Source: Cyanoderma ruficeps (Eukaryota > Chordata > Aves > Passeriformes > Timaliidae). From it: a stretch of DNA of 64,000 nt. Below the pieces are notes generated by a model. It did not search any database. It was given only the letters and a program-made list of their open reading frames with translations, and was not told where the DNA came from. Positions within the stretch are counted from its first letter, which is position 1. Each line of letters starts with the position of its first letter. Shown here piece after piece: positions 22,739 through 36,512 of this stretch. The stretch lies in the NCBI GenBank assembly GCA_008694505.1, contig VZDJ01000052.1:8514384-8578383 (forward strand), read 5' to 3'. The translations under genes were made by a program, and so were the position numbers.

Positions 22739-23707
22739 TCCTGGATGTTATAAAATGTGCCTTAATAAATGTGCCTTTATTTCCTTGGAGAAAAAAAAGG
22801 ATTGTCCTGAGAGAAAGAGTGCTGGGAAGCAGTTCTACATTTGGAATGGCCTTTCATCCCACAAGCCCAATTAACACTTCTGGAAACAAGCTGCAGATAT
22901 GCCAAGATATTTCTAAAATATCAGCTTGAGCTATGAAAAAGGTATTGGTATTATGGAGCTCCTGAAATAACCAGGGAGAGAATTTGGCATTTCTGACCTC
23001 CTTTGACTGGATCCCCAACAAACAAGTTCTTGAAGAGAACTCAGCATTACCCTTTAATGGGTTTGTGCTACTTCTGTATGCAGCCACTTAAAGGACCGTA
23101 ATTAAAAGCTGATAAAATACCTTAAATTGACATTACAGACCTCAGCTTCTCATTTCAAACCAATGCAGTGGCAGTGTTTGGCTGTGGTTTGGGATTTCTG
23201 TGGTTGTGCAGCAGCAGAGCAGGGGAGGCACCACGAGCACCCCCTGCACCAAAAAAGCAACAATAAAAACCAAGTAACTTTCAGAACAGGAACTTCCACT
23301 GTACCTTTTAAGAAAGCCAGGCAGTAGGACAAAGAAATCAAACACATCTTTGGTGTGCTATAAAAGCACAACAACACACCCTGGCTGCAAAACATCCCAG
23401 AGGTGCTTCCCAGAAGGAACGCTGAACCCACCCTCGGGATCCCGTGCTGCTGCAAAGGGATTAGCACAACTTTCAGGCTGAATTTTAAACAATAAAACAC
23501 GGACTGACAACAACAGCTTTGGATTTTTGGTTTTTAACCACACTGTGTTTTTGCTATCACACCATCTTGCCAAGGGGAATGCAGTCACAGACCTCGGGCT
23601 GGAAAGAGCCAGTGGTGAATCCTCAGCAGCAACTTCAGAGATGCACCTGCACTTCAGACACTGAGGGGCCCTGCATCACCTGTCCTCACAAAAAACTCAA
23701 CATTTAC

Positions 23708-23781
23708 GTGTTTTCCCTGAGCCCTCAGTGAAGAGAGTCACAGCACTCAAAGGTTCCTCACTGAGGGCTCAGGGAAAACAC
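23708..23781. repeat. Perfect inverted repeat, 24-bp arms and 26-base loop
   Basis: The arms 23708-23731 and 23758-23781 are exact reverse complements over 24 bases, beginning GTGTTTTCCCTGAGCC. The loop is 23732-23757. A stem this long without a mismatch is unusual in otherwise ordinary intron sequence. It could be a MITE-like element, a recent templated inversion at a replication fork, or an RNA hairpin. The stem is close to microRNA-precursor size but has no bulges, which argues against an old conserved microRNA. Confidence 0.92.
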
Positions 23782-24169
23782 ACAGACCAGTAATAGTATG
23801 GTTAAATCAAACAATTAAAACATGGGAATCAGATATCCATGAGAATGGAGCTGCCTGTGATCCACCTGAGAGGAGCCATGAGGGATTTCCCTTGCTGGAA
23901 ACCACTCCCGAGGTTATCCCAGGTGGATAATGCACTCCCCTCCTCCACTGTCCTCCAGAGATCTCTTCAAGAACGTGCCTGATGAAATTTCCATCATGAA
24001 ATCTCCAAGACAGCCAAAGTCTTCCAGAACAGGGGATTAATTTTAGTGCTCCCACTGCAGATGAGCCTCAAAAACATGAAGTGGTTCTTGCACTGCATTT
24101 CTCTGTAGAGGAGTTGAGGCAGAGGCAAAGAGGGTCACTGGCCATGTCAAAAGAACTCACCCCAGACAA

Positions 24170-24214
24170 TATTTTTTATCTGGACCAGAATTCTATTTTT
24201 TATCTGGACCAGAA
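24170..24214. repeat. 24-bp period tandem duplication
   Basis: TATTTTTTATCTGGACCAGA is present at 24170 and again at 24194, with a three-base spacer after the repeated 21 bases. Confidence 0.9.
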
Positions 24215-26961
24215 CCCTAATGCAACCCCCTTTCCTTGCTAGTTTTTGGTTGCCTTGGATTCCGTGCCTCAAAACGGTCATGAATAGAAAATGATAAGGA
24301 AACACATCTCCACTCACTCCCACCACACGTTGCATTGCTTCCTTTGTGAGCAAAACCTACCAGGACTTTTTCAAAGTGTGGAAAAACATATTTTTAACTG
24401 CTGCTAAAGACACAGTGAGTCATTAATGAGCTCGGTGCCAGGAGACCGTGCTTTGTGAAGTCATCACTACTGCTCATTATTTCAAGAAAACAATTAGTCA
24501 AAACGAAAAACAAAGCTCTAGAGCTTTCAGGAATTGGATACTGTTCTTTGGATCATCCATGAACAGGATGAAGACAGTAACAGCTGTCTGGACCATCCCC
24601 TCACCTCTTTAAAATGGGTATAATAATTTGAGATAACCTCACCCATAAGGGATAATAAAAATAGAGATCCCCTTCAGGAGCTCTGGATGGGGAAGATGGA
24701 GGGATAGAAAAGCTGGAAAATTATTCTTATTTACTGACCTGGCTGCATTCAACTCCAAGCTACCAACTTTTCATTTTAAACAAGAGTCTTAAGCATGTAA
24801 AAATAATAGCCTGGGAGGGATATTCATATTGGAAATGAGTTCAAATAACAAACCCCACAGTGGTTAGAATTGGGCTTAGACTTTGAAAAGACAACACGTT
24901 GCATAGAGACTGTATTACCAGCAAGAGAACATTTGAAACCCATTTTCTTGTCATTAAGAAAATGAATCACCACACTTACCCCCAGCTAACAGCCATTTAT
25001 CTGACTATAATGAGGGGCTGGCATTTGATCTTTTGTTTGATGTCTACAGATTCACCCACCAGGACAGAACTACTGCAGGAGCAAAAAAAGAGCCTGGCAC
25101 CCAGGTCTGAAGCACCAGCAGCACTGTGGAAAGTTCTTTAGTCTCAGAATAGCCACATCCATATGGACAGATGCACTCAGCCCAATGAGATTTATTGCTA
25201 TTAGATAAAATGGCCAGAAAAGCAGCTTTCCTCATTTTTTTGTCTTAGGTAAAAGCTCTAATCACTGTCCTCTTAGTTTTCAGCTATGAAGGGCAAAACA
25301 GAGTTGTTGGGTTGTTTTTCTCCCTTTAAAAAAAACCAAACAAACCCCAAACAAACCCCCCAAACTCCTATTTTTGCTTTGGAGCCACCCCTATGTGACA
25401 AAGCCAAAGTGTCCAGCACTTACAGCAAAATATTTCAGGCTTCACAACTCCAAAAGGATGATCCCATACTACAGGCACTGTCCCAGGGCTGTATTAAACA
25501 GAAGCATGTGCTACACTCATTTTGAGTCATGTCCCTTCTCTCCCTAATTCTGCCGGTCATTTTTTGAGAAAAAAACCCTTCAAAACCTTTACAACAGACA
25601 TAATCACACATCAAACACCAAAGACTTCTGGCTGAAGAAATCAAAATTAGCTGTATTTTCTTCCCTTTCCTTTTAGCAAACAATCAGATATGCCAAGGCA
25701 CATAACTGAGCACTCTGAGACTTAATTCCTGTGAAGGACAACACAACTCAGGATGGGGAAGTGAAATTTGAAGCAGCCTTTAAACAAAATCTGTCTCAGA
25801 AATATGCTTCAATACCTTAGCATGATTTGGAAGGTTTGCTCTCAGAAAAAGCCTGGAAAACAATCAGACCTTCCAGGAGTTTGGCTCCCCATGGTAATTA
25901 AAACACCACATTTGGCTGGGGAGCAGAGGGCTCCTTCTGGATGGCCCTTCCTGGGAAAGGGCCACCAGGAAGCTGCCACCTCTGACTGTGTAAGGCAATG
26001 AATTACTCTGCTTGAGATCCTTTTCACTCACCTGCTTCTTGGAAGTTTCCTCTTCCTCAACCCTACAAGTTGTTTCAATTACCCTGTCAGTGCCTGCAGG
26101 GCTCAGGAAAAGCAGGAAGGCTGCACAGAGCACCCCACTCACACGAGGAGAACAGTAAGACAAGCCTTTATTTTAAATACCTAACCAAGGACTGGGTTTA
26201 TTACCAGAATCTGATGTTCTGCAGCGTCTGTGTGGTCTGCACAAGAAAGCAAACATCCCCAATTCAATAATGTGAATCCCCTTGCAGCAAGGAAGTTCTT
26301 GCAAAGCTTTTCCTTTAATGCCTGAGCCAGGCTGGTTATCTGAAAGAGATGCCAGTTCACAGGGCAAGAGACCACGCTGAGAGCTTCAAACCCTGAAATT
26401 CAGTAATCCATCAGTAGTCATTAGTCTCCCATTTAGTATCTAATGCCCTTACTGTTCATGGATTACCCAGTTCTGCTCTAAAAATTGCAGAGATGACATA
26501 AGACTCCTGTTACACAAAGCTGTACCACATTCAGCATGGGAACAGTTTGTGTGAGGCTGCAAACCTGTTGCATAAGCTTTACAGAGAACCAGGTTGTATG
26601 TGGATTTTATCTTGCTCAATGTGTCTAGTCTATAATCTAGTCTCCAAAAATATCTTGATAGTTCCTTCTTGAAAGAAAAAAGACCTTGAAAAGGCTTGAG
26701 ATGAGCTGATGCTACCTATGGATGTTTATATTGGTGATGCTTTAATGTTTGCATTAATGCTCAGGTGACACTTGCTTATTATCCTTCAAAGTGAGCTTTA
26801 CATGAATTCTAGATGTATTTACCTTCCATTAATGACAGTAGCTATAAATCCAGACTGCTTTCCTTTGAAATAAAAAAAAAGGATTTTAAAGAAGCAGGGA
26901 AGAACCCCACAAATCAATTGTCTCTCACACGAATCGATTGCCTCTGTCAGCTGACAACAAG

Positions 26962-26998
26962 TGGACTTGTTTTTAAGTAAATGGACTTGTTTTTAAGT
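26962..26998. repeat. 20-bp period tandem duplication
   Basis: TGGACTTGTTTTTAAGT occurs at 26962-26978 and 26982-26998. Confidence 0.9.
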
Positions 26999-29851
26999 CA
27001 TTGCTGAAAGAGAGATCGATACAAGCAGGCAGCTCACAACCAAACTCAAGCCTGGATGAATTTCCAGAGCTGCAAAGATAGGCTTCGTATCCTCAAACTC
27101 AGAGAAGGTGAGGGGATGTGAAAGACTCAAGATTATGACTGAGGAATGTTTCAGATCCTCAAATTCGCAGAAAAAAACCTGCATTGGAGACTTGCCACCT
27201 CAGAAACCGAAGCCTTGGCAGCAAGCAGTCCTACCTACCTCTCCTCCCATCCAAAATAAGGAAAAAAACAGTGTCTTCTGAAGGCCTTTGAAGCTCCCTA
27301 GTCCAGGAGAAGGCTGATCATTAATGACCAGAAGAAACACCAGGCAGAACTAAAAACAATGAGACTGTCTCCTGTCTGCAACTCCAGACATTATTCCAGG
27401 GGCTGGAAGGAATTTTTCATCTGTATTTCAATTTTTGGGTTTTTAAAGGGATGCCATCCAGACATCCATCAAGAACTGAGGAAAGGATCTTGCCTGGCAA
27501 AGGCTTTTCTCCTGCTTCTCAGTTTTTTACAGTGTGTGCTTTTGCAATCAGACCTCTAATCAGAGTTCCTTCCGTGTCCATAAAAGGCCAAAGTGCAATC
27601 CAAACCTGAGACTGCAAACTTCTGTTGTTACATCCAGCAACCTCAATTAATTCAAGGCTTGAATATTCTCAGTAGAGCAAAGGGGAGAGTAATGCCCTAT
27701 GCTGGTGTCCAAGTGCCTCACTCAGCTGAATCTTACTCCCATCTGAAGGTTTCATTAGCAATAATTACTTGTTTTTCTTAAAGTTTTTCTTCTCCTGCTT
27801 TCATCTGAGCAGAGCATTTGTGCTGCAGCCCACTGGCCCCTCCTAGTCCCAGCCAAGGACTTCATCCCTCTGCACCTAAGAAATTAGCTTTGGATCACCA
27901 GAAAGCTTCAGCATTTTCCTCTTATGACTTTGTTTATTGGTACCTCTTAAGAAGTTTGTCCCAAAAACTTTAGGAAATGAATGTCTATGGAATGTGCTAA
28001 TGAAAGGTTTAATTGATGCTGCATCTGGGCTGGGTTCACTCGTTTATGCTGTTGAACACTGATGAGCTCATCAGTGAGTTATGTAAAACAATCCACATTC
28101 TGTAACACAAAAAGCAAAGTTATTTTCGGGAGTCCACGTGAAATAAAGCAAAATGCATCTCCAAAGCCCTTCCAGTTTTGCTCCCTGAGTCCATTTGTTT
28201 CAGCAGCCGTGCTCCCTATCTATGTCTTGAATCTTCTCACAACTGTGATCCACAAAAAAAAACGGGGACAGAAGAACTAAACACTGATTTCAACTTACAA
28301 AACAAAGTGCTTCACATCTGCTGGTAGAACAATCCCTATTCCTGTTGGACTGAACTTCAAAACACCTCAGTTAGCTCACACCACAGATAAAGCTCTAAAA
28401 ATAGCTTGTTGCCCTTAAGACCAAAACAAACGATCCAGTTTGAAAGGCGTCCTTCCCTCTTTATCCTCTGAACCTTATGCATGCCAAAAGAATTAGAAAA
28501 AATTAGAAAAAAATCAGAGAATTAGTGCCTTTATCCTCTATTTTCCTCAGAACTACCGAACCTACAGGCTCCTGATGGAGCTCTGGTGCAGAAGAGAGCA
28601 GCAGCCTCAGCTCAGTCTCAGGAAAGAAAGTCAGAAAATGGTTACTCAGCCGTGCAGGTGTGTGAAAGTGCAGGATGTTACAGCTCAGCCTGAACTCCTG
28701 GGCCTGGATTAGCAGTTGTTGACACTCTCCCCAAGGCCCAGGATCACAAATATTCCCTCTCAGGCTTGTCATCAGGCATTCCAAATAAACTCCACAACAA
28801 CTCCCAACCTGAAGGTATTTTAAGTAACAGATGACTGTGAAAAATACAAAATGAACGTAGGAAAAGACCGTGACCTTCAACGAGGCTTTTCCTTAAACCA
28901 TCCTTTCTTGAACAATCTGTTTTTCTCCCAAGTGTTTCTAAAAGTTCAATAAAAAGTTAAAAAAGTTAGTAAAACCTGACGGTTTATTCATGCCAAACAA
29001 AATCTTTTGTTATAAGGTGGTTTTTCTAAGAGAAATTACAGGGGAAGCAGAGATGGCTTTAATTAAAACAATGTAAAATGGACTGTGATTATTTACATAT
29101 GGTTTAAAGTACATATGGGAGGAGTAGGAAGACAGCTGGACAAATATTGAACACTATCAGCTTTTCCCTCCTTTAGGACAAAGAGCAGTCACTCAGCTAA
29201 TTCTAAGAACAAGTATTATTTGAAGAATTACCAATTATTTCTGAATAAAAGCTTAGTCATCAACTAAGAACAAAATACCAGAGTACTTTTCTATATAGGC
29301 AATGAATTCCAGATTTTCTGAACAACAGTAACAATTACATATTTTTGTATTTTATGAGATTTAGCACTCAAATAACAAACAGTATTCTTAGAAATAGGCA
29401 CTTTCATTTAGAATAAAACACAAATCCACTAAAATCCCCTCTTAGAAAATGAAGCTGAGCAGCTCAGGGATGGGTGATGGACATTTCACAGGAGTAACCT
29501 GAGGAGACAGCAGTGTGTGTCTGCCCAATAAACTGGTCTCTTAAACCAAAGGACTCAGTGCATAAGTAACTTTATGAGGGAAAAGCAAACACGTAGTTGC
29601 CAATAAAAGCCTCACCACACAATTGATGTGTATTGTCCAAAAAACAAAGTCCAAACCAATTATGTTTATTTGAACAGCAGTTGATGTAAACCTTCCACCC
29701 TCGGCAGTGAACACAGTGAACCTGACGGGGTGAGGGGCTGGGTTCATACTCTGAGCATGGCCTCAGGTCACAAAGTGTCCCCAAAGCTTTTCAGGTGACC
29801 TGGAGATGCTGTGGCTGAGGAACTGTTGGGTTTTTTTATCTTCTTTTCTTC

Positions 29852-30421
29852 TGTTAGAGCTGGGATTAATACTCGGGAGACGCTGTTTCCGTGTTTGGAC
29901 TCCGATGTTTATTAATTCTCATCTCTGTTACAGTCCCACAGGCTGTGAGTTCTGGCTAACAAGGTAGAAAACGGCTCTGTCTCTAACCCTTTCCAAGGTC
30001 TTTTAAGCACAAATGAACCAATTGTGAAATGACACCTAAATTATTTTTACTTTTAACCCAATAACCAACCACCTGTGGCCCACAATGTGGATTTTTCTAC
30101 CCAATTCCAAAACACCACCCAGAGCCATGGAGAAGAAGGTGAAAAAGAAGGACTCAGCCTCTGCCCTAAAACCTCCATCTTGCTTCATATCTATTACTAT
30201 ATTCTAAACCCTGAAACTCTAAGTTTTGCACCCTGTGCTATCACACACTTCTATTCCAACTCCACACCCACAGTCCCAGGGCTGTCACTCAATTTTGGGA
30301 GCCTTTTCCACGGCCTCAGGTCCAATGCAGTGTTTGCTTGGGGGTCAGTGCCTGTGAGCACAGACAGTCTGGAATTCCCAGTGCCCAGGGTTCCACCAAG
30401 GAGCCACGGGGTGTTCTGACA
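29852..30421 (-). mobile_element. Probable retroviral solo LTR (about 570 bp)
   Basis: Read on the minus strand the segment begins TGTCAGA and ends TCTAACA, so the ends form a short inverted repeat with the canonical TG...CA. An AATAAA lies at 29913-29908, about 60 bases before the right-hand biological end, as expected for the R/U5 region. No gag, pol or env sequence adjoins it on either side, so it is a solo LTR left after recombination. I could not see a clean target-site duplication, so the exact ends are uncertain by a few bases. It is a different family from the pair at 39863 and 61116. Confidence 0.55.
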
Positions 30422-33119
30422 CAGGGATGTGTTCATCATGTCGAGGCATCGACCTCAGCAGCTGCCAGAGCTCTGGGGCAACAGGATGGCAGGACACACC
30501 TTGGGTAAACACGTCCTGTCCCTGGGAAAACATCCCCTGCCCCAAAAAGCTTTTTCAAGCACCCATTTGTGAACAGTCAAGCATCAGCATCTTGGTGGTT
30601 AATGCCCTCCAGGAGATCCCATTCCAGCCCAGCAGCAGAGCTGTGATAATCCAAGTGCTGCCCAGCTGGGCTGCTCCCAGCACTTGGCCAGCAGCACTTC
30701 AGCCAGACAAAAACGCCCTTCTTGGGAGATGTGACTTTACAATCCTGCAATTCAGTGCCCAGAGAACAACACAAGACTTCATCCTTCCCACATGAACAGG
30801 CCAAACAGCGAGCTGAAGAAATAAAGCCTAAGGCAAGCGAAGCTTCAGCCGTGTTTTTTCATGGAGAAAAGCCTAAAGGTGCTAAAGTGAAACGATGATA
30901 ATAAAGGAGATGCTGCGTTCCTTCCTCTTTGTGAGGTGTCCCTCTCGCTACTTTTTCACTGAGCAAGCCAACATGAAAGAAGCTGAATTTTGTAGGGAAA
31001 CATCTTTCCCTGCTAGAACGAGGAGAGCCCCCAGCAGCCACAACACGAGGCAAAAGGGCTTCTCCTCCCTGCAGCCTCTGCAAAACATCACTCTGCTGAG
31101 GTAGTTCATAAATGGTTCAAGCCTGGTGTGGAACTCACCTCATGCAGCAATAAATTACAGCGTGTGCACAGGGGACAGAAGGCAGAATATCATGACAGAA
31201 ATAGCCCTGTCTCCGTCATTGTTTACTGCTTTTCTTTCATTTTCATTTCAAATAAACTTTGGAGATAAGCATAAAAGCCTTTTTTTTTTTTTTTCCCAGG
31301 TCAGATACAATGAACTTGTGCTGAAAGAATTTAACCTTGCTCTCCAGAAACGCTACAAAAACAAAGTTTTCCGCATGCTGAGAAGAACAGAAACAAAACC
31401 ATAACTTTAAAACTTTAAAATTTGGCTGCTGTGGGCTGAGCTCTCCTGTTCCAAAGCCAAACACTTTGCTCACCCTCAGCAGGAGCATCCAACAGCTACA
31501 GCCCAGCACTTCAACACCATCTTCAACATCTCCTTTTTCTTTTGTCTGTGTCAATACATGCAAGATTATGATACCACAGACAGCTGATAGCATCACAATG
31601 GGAGGATTTGGGAAGTTTTTTAAGTTGGCATCAGCCACACTGCAGTATTTGGCCAGACAGTTCCTTCTACAGAAAGCCACTCAGTGAAATACTGAGGTTT
31701 TCCCTTAGCCATGAATTATCTGAGATGTAATTTCAAAAATAAATATTTACAAATTTCCTAAGAAGCGAAGGAGGACAGCTCCTTTGCTGGTTTACATGTA
31801 CAACATATATTCCTGTAAAGGAATATTACAAATATTACCTTGACTATGATTTTCCCTCCTTTTGACCTATGCATTTCATTTTTTTCTGAATTCTGAGTAT
31901 CAGCAGGGCTGTTCCCTGGCATGAAACTCCCTCACCCAAGGCGTGCACAGGATATCCAGGGAAAGCAGTCTAGAAGTTCCAGACACAGAGATCAGCAGGC
32001 ATTCATTCCTGTGGATTCCTCCCTGGTGAAAAAACTCCACAGACAGTGCTGGCTGCTTCCTGCTCAATGTTACCATCGTGGGTGATGCTCCAACCTTCAA
32101 TAAATGGTTGGTTTTTTAGAACACACTGACATCTTTTAAAGAAAAGATAAAACAACCTGGATTTAATTCTGTCTGCCTTCACAGCCAGTCCCTCCTGCTC
32201 CAAACACCACACAGCCAGCACCTGGATACATAACAGTTTCCTACAGTTTCCTAAGATACAATCTCTAAGTAATTTTATTAACCCTATGATGAATCTTTCA
32301 CACTGTGACCAGTATTCACTGCAAAAATATTGAGATGATATTAAATTTCAATTATTCTATATTTTTAAGATATGAAGATACACTTACTAAAGATTAATAA
32401 AGGCAAAACAGTCTCAGGCGAAAGAAAGAAAGAGAAAGGAAAGCAGAATGAAAGGTTTAATTGTTTTTGCAGAAGGGTCCACAGAAATATTTCTGTGGGC
32501 AACAGATGATCAGTTGGTGGATGAAGACTTTGTTCCATTTAGAGCATTACAGGAACAAATTCCATCTTTTTAAATCGATATAAAAGTATTTTTTCCATTA
32601 TTTGTGTAACAGCTTTTAGAAATGTGCAACCCTCACCAAAAATTGCACTCACCTTGAATTTCCTTGTTTTAAAAAGGGAGAAGTCAAAGTGTAAAAGACA
32701 CAAGAGGGAACAGGACACCAGCTCTGGAGGGGAACAATCAGCAAACTCTCGGCTTTTACTTAAGGATAATGTTACAGGCACAGCTATGACAATGTCACCC
32801 AGCTAACAGGAGACAAACACCTCACTAAAAATCCCTTTCACAGCAAACCCTTGCTTTTCACCCCTTCTTACCACAAAAAAGATTAAACAGTGTGACCTCC
32901 CAAAAGAGGCAGGAGAATGCTGCCAGGTATCTGTGCTTTTGGAGGGATCAGGAAAAGATGATGATGATGATGAACAGTGGATGGCCAGTGAACACATGCC
33001 TAGGGTACTGTGAAAAATGAGGTTTATTTTCTCTGTAAAATTTACAAAAATTAATAAGAAGACAATAGGAGATAGAGATAAAGCACAGGGTTAAATTTAA
33101 ATGGCTGGGTGTTTGGCAT

Positions 33120-33600
33120 TTAGTTAAGAGCACACTTATTATTTTTGGAGATATTTTTAAAACACTTTTACTTTTATATTAGCTTGTATACTTATAGACT
33201 ATTATGCATAATTATGTTTTTTTTATAAACTAGTTTATATATTCTAGGAACTATTTTGTATGGCTCTTCTTTGGGTTTGTCTTGGTTGTGGTTTTGGTCT
33301 TTATTATAACTTTTAGTTTGGGCTTTGGTCTATTTTTTCTACAGATGGCAGGTGCTTATAGTTAACATCTCAGTAGTAGAGTCCTTATTATATGTTCACT
33401 GGATGTTATTTTAACAAAGCAGACAGTTTAATTATAAGTATAATTATATATTAACTATCCTATTACTATTTTTAAGTTTTGTTAATAGCAGAAATAAAAA
33501 CTATATTCACACAGTAAAGTTATTCTAATATTACACATATAATATTTATCTTAATATCTGCAAAAAGCCAATAATATAACATGCATTTATAACAGGTACC
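33120..33600. other. AT-rich, T-biased segment in intron 2
   Basis: Nearly 500 bases are strongly A+T rich and biased to T on the plus strand in the middle (TTTGGGTTTGTC, TTTGGTC words near 33270-33335). No coding frame is present. It may be a decayed repeat that I do not recognise. Confidence 0.4.
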
Positions 33601-36034
33601 ACAAACAAACTTCTCTTTGCTGCATTAATAACTCGGCAGGTGGCTTTTTGGAGGTGCTGGCTGAGCAACCAACAGACTTTTTACAAATATTTGTGCAATG
33701 AAGCACAAATACTGAGGAGCATTCACCCCAAGCCCCGTGCTTAAGGCAGTCCTTGTCAGGCTGGATCTGCCCTGGAATCTACCCCAGGCTCTCTCTGGAG
33801 GAGCCTCTCCCTCCCCTGACCACAGAAAGAACCTACAGAGACCCAACACACACCATTGAGAAGATATTCTGACTTGCCAAATATTAGGTGGGGAATAAAT
33901 CTTCCCGGATTAATTGTTACTTCTTGGAGGCAGCAGTTGGAATTTTATGTTTTGTTGTTGTTGTTTTCTTCGTTTTTTTTAGTCTGGTCACATTAATTTT
34001 GTATCCCCCTAGGGAAAAGATCTCTTCCAAGGATACTTTGGATACAAGCTCCAGGAAAGTGTTCTCACTATCAACAAATTTGAAGAAACAGTCCAAAGGT
34101 GTGTATCAGGATCCAGGGCACAGAGGGGAAAACCCACCCTGCTTGCAGATGGAGACTCTGTGGGGCCAGAATGAAGCAGTGCCACGGCTCAGGAGAACAG
34201 CATCTGTCAGAAATGTCACTGGCGTTCTGGCACCGAACTTGGCAAACAAATCCTCTCCTTCAGCTGCTGGCGGGAGGGGGAACAAACTAAGCCCTGAGTA
34301 ATTCCACTCCTTGCACCGTAATTCACTTTTTCTGACATCACCCCAAGGCCCTGTGCAGCAGGAAAACAGGCAGCCCAGTGAATGGAGGCTATGCTAGGGA
34401 AGACGAACATCACATAAAAAGCTGGAATTCAAATCCTCATGGAAGTAAACAAACCCCTGCAATATTTTCAGGATTTCTGCTGTAACAACACCCCTTTGAG
34501 GCAGCTATTGCCCCATTTCAGCTGCATCCTCAGTGAAACACAGGCCATTAGCACAACAGTAACTCATCACTTCGAGCCTTAGCTTGCTCTCTGGACTCTT
34601 TTTTCAAAAAACAAGGCCAGCCTTAGAGACAGAGCTTCAGCTGAATGAACACAACACCCCAGGGATTTGCCTGATCTCAGGTAGGTGTTGCAGGGATCAG
34701 CCCCAGGAGGAGCCTGTGGCCTTCTTTTTAAAGTAGGAGAAAAAAAAAACCCAACAAAACAAAACAATACTGAATCTCAGATCCTGAGATTAATAACAAA
34801 TAAACAGAAGTCTCCTTTTACTTTAGATGCTGAGAATCAGCCTTTGTCAAGCCAACATAACAAGTTATTTAGAGATAACAGAACCAGATCTTCTGTGTTT
34901 CGATGTTTATATTGGTAAAAGTTCTCCCAGAAGAAAACTCTCCCACTCAAAGATTTATTTCCAGCCCCTGCCCCAGTTTCCCAGTAAGGCAATTTCTGCT
35001 GCTTCTGGCCACTCGATCCTTATGTGAGCCATGAAATTAGGAGAAAAAAAAGAAACAATTATGGTGTGCTTATAGTTTCAGATGCCATTAACTTGTTTAT
35101 TTGCTTTCCCAAACTTCACAGCCCCTCAAAAAAAAGCTTTTTTCATTGCTTGCATGCTCCAGGTTAGGAAGAACTAGGAATTCCAACCTCACTGGGTTAG
35201 AGACAGCACAAACCCTTGCCAGCACCATCCCTCACAGGGAAATACCAGCTGGATGGAGCATGGTGCTAAGCACTCTTATACCCCCAGGGAGGAGGATCCT
35301 GTTGTTCCTTGGGCTCCAATATGGTTCTGGAATCACAGGGAAGGGAAATTGCATGGCCCTGGTGCCACAATTGCCACCAAACACAATTCTGAGTGGGTTC
35401 TGTTCTTCCACTTCTTGATTCTTCTGTGGCCACGGCCTTGAGGTCTGTGTGCAAAGCATTTCCCACGTCTAAGAAAATCATTTCAAGCCCAGAACAAGAC
35501 TGTTAGAGTTGCCTCCTGACCAAGTTAAAGGCCAGGGAAGTCAGGAGGACATTGTTTTGTATTTCTGCTTTCAGAGAGTTCCTTACCAGTGTTCATTTGA
35601 AAGCCATGTCCAGAGGCAGAGCTCCATTTGTATTTCAGTTTTCAGCACTTTTACTCAGGCAGATTCCCATGTCAGAAGCTGCACAAAGGAGTAAGGTGCT
35701 GACAAGCACTAAGCAAATCATTAAAAATTAGTTTCTTCTCAGGTAAATACCACTGACATCGTAGTGGGGATTAGATATTCCTCTTGCTTCAGCATCTTGG
35801 AATCAAAGCAATTAAAAAGCCCCTCACAAAAATGATTTGACAAGTACATGCAGGCAGTGTGGCAGTGTTTAAGATCACCATGGTACCTGACTGCAGTGCT
35901 GCTCAATGATGGCAGTGACAGCAAGCCAGAAATCTGGAGGTTTTTCAAACAAGACAAGCTCCAAGGCTCCCTTTTAGATTCAGATTTCCTTGGGTGGAAA
36001 AAGAAAGGGGAGGCAAGTGCACAAAAAAAGATGT

Positions 36035-36058
36035 GATGATGATGATGATGATGATGAT
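36035..36058. repeat. (GAT)8 microsatellite
   Basis: Eight perfect GAT units. A shorter GAT run also occurs near 32957-32971. Confidence 0.95.
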
Positions 36059-36299
36059 TGTGTTGAGTCCCTGGGGGTGAAGCAACTCCAGGCTTCCACT
36101 AATAAGCAATTCAGAGCTTTACAAGCAGCATGTACTCCCCCCCTTCCCCTTAAAACATTTACTTAATATAGGAATTATTAGCAATTAAATGCTAGAGGAG
36201 AAGCAAAACCTTTGAGGATACACAAACACAGTACAAAAAAGCATCTTTGTAAGGTTAGGATTTGGCCCATCCTTCAGAAGCACAACATATGGGATTAAC

Positions 36300-36512
36300 C
36301 CACAGAATCTCAGAATGGATTGGGTTGGGAAAGACCTCTGGGATCATGGAGTCTAATCCACGAGCAAACACCACGGTGTCAGTGAGACCATGGCACTGAG
36401 TGCCACATCCAGTCTTCCCTGAAACACCTCCAGGGATGGTGACTCCACCACCTCCCTGAGAAGCCCGTTCCAATGCTCAATCACCTTTTCAGGGAAGAAA
36501 TTCCTCCTAAAA
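36300..36512 (-). mobile_element. CR1 LINE 3' fragment
   Basis: The plus strand begins ACAGAATCTCAGAATGG, then GGTTGGGAAAGACCTC, then CCACCACCTCCCTGAGAAG and TTTTCAGGGAAGAAATT. This is the reverse complement of the classic 3' end of avian CR1 non-LTR retrotransposons (sense words AATTTCTTC, GGGAGGTGGTGG, GACCTC...CCAACC). The element is therefore on the minus strand with its 3' terminus near 36300 and is 5'-truncated near 36512, the usual state of CR1 copies. It carries no reverse transcriptase sequence. Confidence 0.9.
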
